Below are positions 1 through 5,495 of a stretch of DNA of 7,481 nucleotides, in pieces. Location: assembly GCA_945787305.1 (NCBI GenBank), contig CALZIH010000139.1, positions 1 to 7,481 on the forward strand, written 5' to 3'. This DNA is from an uncultured Desulfobulbaceae bacterium. GTDB lineage: Bacteria > Desulfobacterota > Desulfobulbia > Desulfobulbales > Desulfobulbaceae. The notes under the pieces were generated by a model. The model made no database searches. It saw only the letters and a list, made by a program, of their open reading frames with translations, and was not told where the DNA came from. Position 1 is the stretch's first letter; the number at the start of each line of letters is the position of its first letter. The position numbers were made by a program, and so were the translations under genes.

Positions 1-127
1 TTGTTATCGCTGCATCACCGGCAGGTAAGAAGGTCCAATCATCCGGAGGGCTGAGTTGTTCGCCTGATTGGGACAGAACAACCCCATTGCTCTGAGCAGG
101 CTTAACTATGCGGTGATCATGTGCCAT
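1..127 (-). CDS. N-terminal fragment of a gene cut by the left edge, possibly DUF2293 family
   Basis: An open frame starts at an ATG (complement of 125-127) and runs off the left edge after 42 codons. It reads MAHDHRIV, then a Gln/Ser-rich stretch, then PPDDWTFLPAGDAAIT at about residues 27-42. The tail with W, LP.GDA and a following T resembles the start of bacterial DUF2293 proteins as I remember them (W..LPPGDA.LTRRVKAAG). That match rests on about 15 residues and is tentative; the function of the family is unknown. An in-frame TAA lies just upstream of the ATG, so this is the earliest ATG. No Shine-Dalgarno sequence precedes it; instead there is an AT-rich stretch (TATATAAATT) that could hold a promoter -10 box and suggests a very short leader. 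It lies 90 nt downstream of the DUF1456 gene on the same strand. Confidence 0.5.
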   Translation of the reverse strand, partial: MAHDHRIVKPAQSNGVVLSQSGEQLSPPDDWTFLPAGDAAIT

Positions 128-217
128 AATTTATATACAATACCATGAATCTGTTGATATTTATCGGGCACCTTTATTCCGGCCAAAAATACCCTATTGC
201 AACGTAAATCCCTGCTT

Positions 218-685
218 TCAATTTGTATCAGGACGATATTTAAGCTGTATGCCTTTCAAAAAATTACGCAACATCTGGTCCTTACATTCACGGTAGTGCT
301 TATGGCCCGGCTTACGGAAAAAGGCACTTAATTCGTGTTTACTCATGGGAAAGCCAGCCAGGTCCATAATCTCCAACACCTCTTCGGCTTTCAGGTTTAA
401 AGCGATTTTTAATTTCATAAAAATCATATTGTTCGTCAATCGCTTTTCCGGCCTGGGTTGCGGCCCCTCTTTTTTACCCCGTTTATCGTTAATCAATCCA
501 TTGAGAAAAATCGCCAGATGAATGTCCCTGCATTTTTGAAAGGCTTCGTCATCGTCTTTTTTCAGCCAATCGCTGACCTGCGCCCGTGTTACCTGATGGT
601 CGGCAAGGCCAAATACCGCAATCATTTTCGAATCACTCAAATCAAAGGTGTAGCGGATACGGCGCAAGATATCGTTGTTCTGCAT
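218..685 (-). CDS. DUF1456 family protein (YehS-like)
   Basis: A 155-residue protein matching the DUF1456 family, whose E. coli member is YehS; the biochemical role is unknown. The sequence is an internal duplication. Repeat 1 (about residues 3-66) begins NNDILRRIRYTFDL and ends in DIHLAIFLNGLI. Repeat 2 (about 85-147) begins NNMIFMKLKIALNL and ends in KDQMLRNFLKGI. Each has an N-terminal helix, a middle segment (VTRAQVSDWLKK / MSKHELSAFFRK) and a C-terminal leucine-rich helix. A basic, Lys/Arg-rich linker (about 68-83) joins them. There is no signal peptide or membrane segment, so it should be cytoplasmic. The start at 685 has AGGA 7 nt upstream (complement of 693-696) and the family's usual NNDILR opening. 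A second ATG 4 nt upstream is out of frame. Length is close to that of YehS. It follows the HTH/zinc-ribbon gene after 93 nt and may have its own promoter. Confidence 0.9.
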   Translation of the reverse strand: MQNNDILRRIRYTFDLSDSKMIAVFGLADHQVTRAQVSDWLKKDDDEAFQKCRDIHLAIFLNGLINDKRGKKEGPQPRPEKRLTNNMIFMKLKIALNLKAEEVLEIMDLAGFPMSKHELSAFFRKPGHKHYRECKDQMLRNFLKGIQLKYRPDTN

Positions 686-743
686 GCATGTGTCCTGTTC
701 TAAAAAAGGGGTAAATTTTTCAATTGTAATGTTGGGGTGCCGT

Positions 744-760
744 CAGCACACTAAGTGCTG
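744..760. repeat. Small perfect inverted repeat in the gap between two minus-strand genes
   Basis: CAGCAC (744-749) and GTGCTG (755-760) form a 6-bp perfect stem with a 5-nt loop (ACTAA). It lies in the 93-nt gap between the end of the zinc-ribbon regulator gene and the start of the DUF1456 gene. On the minus strand, the direction of both genes, no T-run follows, so it is not a typical intrinsic terminator. A short symmetric element in front of a gene could also be an operator. A possible -10 box for the DUF1456 gene, TACAAT on the minus strand (complement of 723-728), sits about 15 nt downstream, but no convincing -35 box is present. Confidence 0.4.
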
Positions 761-778
761 TATTTCTACCTATCGCTA

Positions 779-1063
779 TCATTCGACAACCCTGTAGGTG
801 GCCATCCGGATATGCCCGCCCTTACATTTCGGACAGCGTCCCGGACGGGTAAAACGATGCCTGTCTCTAAACACATATCCGCAACTCAGACAACAATACG
901 GATCAATCAGTAACTTTTGATTCTTTGCCTTCAACGAAAGGCTGATATGGGCCAGATGTTCATACACTTCTTTTTCCCGGACAGAGACCATCTGGGAGAT
1001 GTCAATGGCATTGAGTTCTTCCTGTTGGAGCAGCTCGATTATCTGCTGACGAATCGTTGACAA
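779..1063 (-). CDS. Predicted transcriptional regulator, HTH fused to zinc ribbon (COG3357 type)
   Basis: A 94-residue cytoplasmic protein with two parts. Residues 1-45 form a winged-helix-like HTH (IRQQIIELLQQEELNAIDIS, then VREKEVYEHLAHI as the likely recognition region). Residues 55-85 form a zinc ribbon with C58-x2-C61 and C77-x2-C80, an extra C57, and the characteristic FRDRHRFTRPGRCPKC segment. This matches the small HTH/Zn-ribbon family known from archaea and deltaproteobacteria; its targets are unknown. The start is a TTG (complement of 1061-1063) preceded by AGGCGGGGA with a 4-nt spacer, which supports it; the next residues STIRQQIIELL fit the family's N-terminus. It begins 18 nt after the helicase stop codon, so it is probably co-transcribed with the helicase and could be an autoregulator or a partner. 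DNA or protein binding by this member is inferred, not shown. Confidence 0.88.
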   Translation of the reverse strand: MSTIRQQIIELLQQEELNAIDISQMVSVREKEVYEHLAHISLSLKAKNQKLLIDPYCCLSCGYVFRDRHRFTRPGRCPKCKGGHIRMATYRVVE

Positions 1064-1067
1064 GTTG

Positions 1068-1076
1068 TCCCCGCCT
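1068..1076 (-). promoter_or_regulatory. Ribosome binding site for a TTG-initiated regulator gene
   Basis: Read on the minus strand, AGGCGGGGA stands 4 nt before a TTG codon (complement of 1061-1063). No ATG or GTG lies nearby in frame, and the HTH domain would be cut by any later start, so this site fixes the start of the HTH/zinc-ribbon gene. Confidence 0.6.
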
Positions 1077-1081
1077 ACTTG

Positions 1082-3421
1082 TTATGACTCTTCCAAGCGC
1101 AGCTTGGCCAGGTTAACAACCAGATTCTGCACCCCATAGGCAAGGAATTCAACCGTTACCACCCCTTGCGCACGGCTGAGCGATTTAACCGTACCGGTGC
1201 CCAGAGTTTTATGCACCACCACCCTCCCCTTTTGCAACTCTCTTTCGCTTAGCCATTGCGGTTTTTTGCGCATGTTCCTGCTGTTTTTCGGACGAGATTT
1301 TGCCTGCACAAGTTGTACTTCGACATTCATGGCCTCAAGATATCGTCTGGCCATGCCAAGGTCCCTGGCATGTAGCGGTGGTGTATCAATTTCTGTGTGC
1401 ACCAGTCGTTCACCCAACTGATCGCTTAACTGCAGATTGGCCTCATAGAGAAAACAGGAGGCCGGATACATTCCATCTTCGCTGGAAGAGGGGCAATGGC
1501 CGTCCCCGGCCAGGTTTCTTCGCTCAAAACGACTATCCGGGGGATATAACATACAGAGGTTCTCAATGGCCCGGGTCATGCCGACATACATCAGCCGTCG
1601 TTCATCTTCAATCCCCTCACCGCCTTCCACATCATCCTCCTGACGATAGGGCACACTGCCATCCTCCAAACCCGGGAGGATTACCAGTGGCCATTCCAGC
1701 CCCTTGGCCCGATGGATAGAGGTAATGAGCAGGCTGTCACTTTCCACATCATCATGACGCAACCCTTGTATATCCTCTACAAAGGAATCGACATCCTGGT
1801 TTCGCCTCCGGGCAAACTGAACAAAGGCCCGGCAGGTTCGAATTCTGTTTTCCGCAGTCGCCAACCGGGAAGAGAATCTACGATAAAAAGCAAAGAGGTC
1901 CGTCTGTTGTATTGCTCTATCCAGAAGCAATGCCGCATTGGTTGAACCATTTAACAAGGAGAGTTTTTCCCATACATCGGCCAATTCCAGCATACGACTG
2001 GCAAGAAAGGCAGAGTTCGCCCCTACACTCGCTTTACGTATCAAATTTGCCGCCTGCAGAGGATCAGCAAGAATGTCAGCGGCCAGAGCGCTGAGCGCTT
2101 CCTGTTTGAGCCAGAGATGGGGATTGGTCAACATGGCGACAATAATCGCCAGAGCTTCTTCCCGATTCTGCATGCTGCGCAACCTGCCCTGGCAGAGATA
2201 CAGATACCCCAGCAGGGCCTTAATCTCGGCACAGTTAAATACCGATTCATGGCCCAGTATTCGGTAGGGGATATCGTGCTCCAGCAGGGCGAGCTCCACC
2301 GGTACGCTTGAGGCATAGAGACGAACCAGCACCGCAGCCTCTCGCAGGGATCGACCTTCCTGCTGCCAACTCTTGACTACAGTCAAAATCGGATGTGGTT
2401 CCTCCTCCGGCAACCACTGCACACGGGTATCCGGAGTCGTATGATGAGAGAGGCAAAGTTTACGATCGCGCAGGTGGTTATTGCTGATCAAATGATTGGC
2501 CGCCAGTGATAACCGATGTCCATACCGGAAAGTATAACTCAAGGTGTATGATGCAGCTTCCGAAAAATCTCGGTTAAAGCGAGAGACAATATATTCCGGT
2601 TTGGCGCCTCGCCACTCATAAATACACTGATCCACATCCCCGACCACCATCACCTGCGCCCGGCTGCCGGCAATACAGCACAGGAGTTGTTGCTGGACCT
2701 CGTTTATATCCTGGTACTCGTCAACAATGATATGCTCAATACGATTGCCTACCCACTCTACCAGCTGCCGGTTCTTTTTCATGGCCAGCACAGGATCATG
2801 GATAAGATCGCTATAGAACCTGACTCCAGCTGACACCCGCAGGCGCTCAAAGGCGCTAAATGCGCCGACATACCAAGACAGGTCATCGTCCAGCTTAAAC
2901 TCTTCAAACAGCTCGGACGGAGATCGGGTATCAGATTTGACCAGGTCAATGAAGGTAAGAAAACCCTCCATGTTTTCCTTGGCAAGCCAGGAATCATCAC
3001 CGCCACTGGAGGCGACAAAACCTTGCACGGCTTCCCGGGCAAGTTGTTCCAGCTTATATTCTTCAGTGAGGAGGGTATACGGCGGAAGCACGCCACGCTC
3101 TGTAAAACTCTTGACCAGGCGCAGCCCCAGAGAATGAAAGGTTCGAACGGGAGGGGAAGGGATACCCTCTTTTGTAAGTACCGCCTGCAGCTTGGCGGCA
3201 AAGGCATCCCGGGCCGACTTGTTAAACATCAGCACCAGGATTTTTTCAAGTGAAACACCCCTGGCAAGCAGGTGATGCACCCGGGCGACCATGGCCGTAG
3301 TCTTGCCGGAACCGGCCACAGCGCTAATCTTGGCATGTCCAAGTTTGTGGCAAACGATCTGTTGTTGTTCACGGGTAAGCTGCATGGGAACAAAGGTAGT
3401 CCATAGAAGATTACAGTTCAA
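1082..3421 (-). CDS. UvrD/PcrA/Rep-like superfamily 1 DNA helicase
   Basis: A 779-residue ATP-dependent 3'-5' DNA helicase of superfamily 1A, expected to unwind DNA in repair or replication restart. All signature motifs are intact: Q-motif region (about 14-22, QLTREQQQI); Walker A AGSGKTT (36-42); motif Ia LVLMFNKSARDAF (62-74) and RTFHSLG (93-99); Walker B IIVDEYQD (231-238); motif III GDVDQCIYEWRGA (261-273); motif IV YTFRY (296-300); motif V TSIHRAKGLEW (567-577); motif VI DERRLMYVGMTRA (606-618). The last 50 residues (VVVHKTLGTGTVKSL, then VTVEF, then LAKLRLEE) resemble the C-terminal Tudor-like domain that binds RNA polymerase in PcrA/UvrD. Length is somewhat above E. coli UvrD (720). 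Two starts are possible: a TTG at 3421 with AAAGGGA 7 nt upstream, or an ATG at 3385 (residue 13) without a Shine-Dalgarno but beginning right at the conserved MQLTREQQ. I cannot tell from the sequence which paralogue (UvrD, PcrA or Rep) it corresponds to. Confidence 0.93.
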   Translation of the reverse strand: MNCNLLWTTFVPMQLTREQQQIVCHKLGHAKISAVAGSGKTTAMVARVHHLLARGVSLEKILVLMFNKSARDAFAAKLQAVLTKEGIPSPPVRTFHSLGLRLVKSFTERGVLPPYTLLTEEYKLEQLAREAVQGFVASSGGDDSWLAKENMEGFLTFIDLVKSDTRSPSELFEEFKLDDDLSWYVGAFSAFERLRVSAGVRFYSDLIHDPVLAMKKNRQLVEWVGNRIEHIIVDEYQDINEVQQQLLCCIAGSRAQVMVVGDVDQCIYEWRGAKPEYIVSRFNRDFSEAASYTLSYTFRYGHRLSLAANHLISNNHLRDRKLCLSHHTTPDTRVQWLPEEEPHPILTVVKSWQQEGRSLREAAVLVRLYASSVPVELALLEHDIPYRILGHESVFNCAEIKALLGYLYLCQGRLRSMQNREEALAIIVAMLTNPHLWLKQEALSALAADILADPLQAANLIRKASVGANSAFLASRMLELADVWEKLSLLNGSTNAALLLDRAIQQTDLFAFYRRFSSRLATAENRIRTCRAFVQFARRRNQDVDSFVEDIQGLRHDDVESDSLLITSIHRAKGLEWPLVILPGLEDGSVPYRQEDDVEGGEGIEDERRLMYVGMTRAIENLCMLYPPDSRFERRNLAGDGHCPSSSEDGMYPASCFLYEANLQLSDQLGERLVHTEIDTPPLHARDLGMARRYLEAMNVEVQLVQAKSRPKNSRNMRKKPQWLSERELQKGRVVVHKTLGTGTVKSLSRAQGVVTVEFLAYGVQNLVVNLAKLRLEES

Positions 3422-3530
3422 GAAGACATCCCTTTCGATTGTAAATTATGGTTGCATTTTTCCCTTACCCATGCGATTTTTGACCGCTCATTACACAACA
3501 CACCTTACCCCCTATTTATGGAGCAAGAGT
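3422..3530. promoter_or_regulatory. Divergent intergenic region between helicase and ppnP
   Basis: This 109-bp AT-rich stretch separates two divergently transcribed genes and must hold or adjoin both promoters. For the helicase direction, CATAAT (complement of 3445-3450) matches five of six -10 positions, but its upstream partner is poor. For the ppnP direction, TTGCAT (3452-3457) with GATTTT 17 nt later is a weak candidate. TTGACC at 3480-3485 has no -10 box at proper distance. The region also carries both ribosome binding sites: AAAGGGA for the helicase (complement of 3429-3435) and GGAG for ppnP (3520-3523). I see no clear operator palindrome. The promoter assignments are guesses. Confidence 0.35.
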
Positions 3531-3848
3531 ATGTCTGAATTTGAAAATGTGACCGTGGTCAAAGCGGCCAATGTCTATTTTGATGGTAACGTAACCAGCC
3601 GGGTGGTTACGTTTAACGATGGCAGTCGAAAAACCCTGGGCATCATGCAGCCGGGCGACTATGAGTTCGGAACTGAAGAGAAGGAAACCATGGAGATCCT
3701 CGCCGGGGAGCTGGAAATTCTGTTGCCTGGAGATAAACACTGGCGAACCATTCAAGGGGGAGAGTCGTTTGAGGTTCCAGCCAATGCAAAATTCTCCCTC
3801 AAGGTTAAGACCCTGACCGATTACTGTTGCTCGTATATCAGCGAATAA
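3531..3848 (+). CDS. ppnP: Pyrimidine/purine nucleoside phosphorylase (cupin fold, PpnP/YaiE family)
   Basis: A 105-residue single-domain cupin of the PpnP family (formerly DUF1255, E. coli YaiE, 94 residues). Characterised members split purine and pyrimidine nucleosides with phosphate into free base and ribose-1-phosphate in the cytoplasm. The hallmark core is present: GIMQPGDYEFGTEEKE (37-52), MEILAGELEILLPG (54-67), W71, GESFEVPANAKFSLKV (77-92) and the ending DYCCSYIS (97-104). The start at 3531 has GGAG 7 nt upstream and gives the family's normal N-terminus; the frame stays open further upstream to 3291, but that part overlaps the helicase gene on the other strand and is not family sequence. 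It is the first gene of the rightward group, 48 nt before the radical SAM gene and in the same frame. Substrate range of this member is inferred from the family. Confidence 0.92.
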   Translation: MSEFENVTVVKAANVYFDGNVTSRVVTFNDGSRKTLGIMQPGDYEFGTEEKETMEILAGELEILLPGDKHWRTIQGGESFEVPANAKFSLKVKTLTDYCCSYISE

Positions 3849-3887
3849 GCCTGCATTACCCTGCCGAGCTCACCTGCGCCTGCTCAT

Positions 3888-3899
3888 CATCAGCTGATG
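3888..3899. repeat. 12-bp perfect palindrome over the radical SAM start codon
   Basis: CATCAGCTGATG is a perfect palindrome whose last three bases are the ATG start codon of the downstream radical SAM gene. It occupies the place where a ribosome binding site would be expected, and none is present. It could pair between transcripts, be a protein site, or be chance; a 12-bp palindrome without a loop will not form a stable hairpin by itself. Confidence 0.4.
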
Positions 3900-5417
3900 C
3901 TACTTATCTTTCCTCCCCTGGCTAAACCCTGTGAGCCTCCTGCAGGCATAGCCCGTCTTGCCGGAGCCTTGCAGGCGGCAGGGAAAGAATGCGCAATTGT
4001 TGATGCCAACATCGAGGGCCTTTCTTTTCTTCTCCAAAGCCCGCACGCTCCTGAAGACACCTGGAGCCGCCGCGCGTTTCGTCATCTTGACCACAACCTG
4101 GACAACCTGTGTGACGCAAAATTCTACAGCAATTATTCCCGATATCAGCGGGGCGTACTTGATGTCAACAGGGTGCTTGAACAGGTCGGAAAATCACACG
4201 GCCTTTCCCTGAACCTGGCCAACTATCAGGATGAACGTCTATCGCCCCTGAAAACCGCCGACCTGCTCCAGGCGGCCGATACGCCTGAAGCAAATATCTT
4301 TTTTCCTTATTTCAAGCCGCGGCTAGAATCCCTGCTTGAAGAAAACAACCCGGTCATGGTCGGATTTTCCTTAAATTTTCTGAGCCAGGCCCTCACAACC
4401 TTTGCCATGGTTGGTTTTCTGAAAAAAATCATGCCCGCCCTGCCCGTAGTGGTGGGTGGCGGCTTGATAACCAGCTGGATGCGCAACCCTGCCTGGCAAA
4501 ACCCCTTTGCCGGACTCATTGATCACTTGGTGGCCGGACCGGGCGAACAACAGCTCCTGAGCCTGCTTGGGGAGCAGGACACGGTCTCCGCTCCCTCTCC
4601 GGATTACCAGGAGCTTACAACAAAAAAGTATTTGGCACCGGGCTTCATTCTTCCCTATAGCGCCTCATCGGGCTGCTACTGGAACAAATGCTCCTTTTGC
4701 CCGGAAACGGCTGAAGGTAACCCTTATACCGCTCTGCCAAACGAACAGGTTCTCCTGGAACTGAAACAGCTCAAAGCGCAAACCAAACCATCGTTGATCC
4801 ATTTTCTCGATAACGCAATAAGCCCAAAACTGATGGCTGCCCTGACGGAACAACCACCTGGGGTTCCCTGGTATGGCTTTGCCCGTGCAGACAAGCGACT
4901 GGCCGACCCGGAGTTTTGCAGACGCCTTAAACAATCAGGCTGTCTGATGCTGAAACTCGGTTTGGAATCCGGAGATCAGGGAATACTGGATGCCATGGAC
5001 AAGGGTATCGATCTTGCCCTTGTATCGCGGGTGCTTGACTCTCTCAAACAGGCTGGTATTGCCACCTATGTCTATCTCCTGTTCGGGACGCCTGCAGAAT
5101 CGATTAAGGAGGCGGGGAAAACACTTTTTTATATTGCCAAACATCACGAGGCGGTCACTTTTCTTAATCTGGCTATTTTCAATATGCCGGTCTGCAGTCC
5201 AGAGGCGTCAAACCTTGCAGTTCATGATTTCTATGAAGGCGATCTTTCCCTCTATAGCGACTTTGCCCATCCGCGTGGCTGGAATCGAAAAAATATCCGT
5301 CGGTTTCTTGAACGGGAATTCAAACGACACCCGGCGATAACGCCTATTATTCAACGGGATCCACCGCTATTTACTTCCAATCATGCATCATTTTTTACAG
5401 CCCGGTATAGCGGCTGA
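3897..5417 (+). CDS. Radical SAM protein with B12-binding-like N-terminal half, function unknown
   Basis: A 506-residue cytoplasmic protein of the B12-binding/radical SAM superfamily (COG1032-like). The N-terminal half opens with LLIFPPLAKPCEPPAGIARLA (split here as LLIFPP at 2-7 and EPPAGIARLAGAL at 13-25). It continues with a Rossmann-like VMVGFSLNFLSQA (153-165) and LPVVVGGGL (182-190), typical of these cobalamin-binding-like domains; I see no DxHxxG motif, so cobalamin may bind base-off/His-off or not at all. The radical SAM core starts at SGCYWNKCSFC (258-268), with C260, C265 and C268 spaced C-x4-C-x2-C rather than the usual C-x3-C-x2-C. It continues with YGFARAD (326-332), GLESGDQGILDAMDKG (355-370) and YVYLLFGTPAES (391-402). 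No second cysteine cluster is evident. The C-terminus (TSNHASFF, 493-500) resembles other family members. The ATG at 3897 has no Shine-Dalgarno sequence but gives the normal family start. Substrate and product are unknown; its place between ppnP and purL is the only hint. Confidence 0.87.
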   Translation: MLLIFPPLAKPCEPPAGIARLAGALQAAGKECAIVDANIEGLSFLLQSPHAPEDTWSRRAFRHLDHNLDNLCDAKFYSNYSRYQRGVLDVNRVLEQVGKSHGLSLNLANYQDERLSPLKTADLLQAADTPEANIFFPYFKPRLESLLEENNPVMVGFSLNFLSQALTTFAMVGFLKKIMPALPVVVGGGLITSWMRNPAWQNPFAGLIDHLVAGPGEQQLLSLLGEQDTVSAPSPDYQELTTKKYLAPGFILPYSASSGCYWNKCSFCPETAEGNPYTALPNEQVLLELKQLKAQTKPSLIHFLDNAISPKLMAALTEQPPGVPWYGFARADKRLADPEFCRRLKQSGCLMLKLGLESGDQGILDAMDKGIDLALVSRVLDSLKQAGIATYVYLLFGTPAESIKEAGKTLFYIAKHHEAVTFLNLAIFNMPVCSPEASNLAVHDFYEGDLSLYSDFAHPRGWNRKNIRRFLEREFKRHPAITPIIQRDPPLFTSNHASFFTARYSG

Positions 5418-5495
5418 TGCAATTGCAGGATCGTCAATAAAATGATAGGGTTTCCTCCACAAAACTTTTCCTCTTCCAAGCCAAAGGATATTACC
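5418..5495 (+). promoter_or_regulatory. Gap before purL with possible weak promoter
   Basis: This 78-nt spacer contains no intrinsic terminator, so read-through from the radical SAM gene is possible. TAAAAT at 5438-5443 matches five of six -10 positions, with only a poor -35 partner (CTGATG at 5414-5419, 18-nt spacer). A 10-bp palindrome TGCAATTGCA sits at 5418-5427. AAAGGA at 5483-5488, 7 nt before the purL ATG, is a good ribosome binding site. I see no PurR-like box or purine riboswitch. Confidence 0.3.

Noticed and set aside
55..82. Inverted repeat GTTGTTC / GAACAAC with a 14-nt loop
   Set aside because: It falls inside the apparent coding frame at the left edge, has a long loop and no T-run, and is compatible with chance.
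2779..3207. 142-residue open frame on the minus strand inside the helicase gene
   Set aside because: It is in another frame of the helicase, whose motifs are intact on both sides; its composition is low-complexity Pro/Leu/Ser and matches no family.
3418..3429. Three-codon ORF (ATG TCT TCT TGA) on the minus strand overlapping the helicase TTG
   Set aside because: Its ATG directly abuts the AGGG of the ribosome binding site, leaving no spacer for initiation; it is probably accidental.
3291..3530. Upstream extension of the ppnP frame by 80 codons
   Set aside because: It overlaps the helicase N-terminus on the opposite strand, shows no cupin or signal features, and the ATG at 3531 has a proper ribosome binding site and family N-terminus.
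5418..5427. Palindrome TGCAATTGCA after the radical SAM stop codon
   Set aside because: Ten base pairs, AT-rich, without loop or T-run; not a terminator and likely chance.
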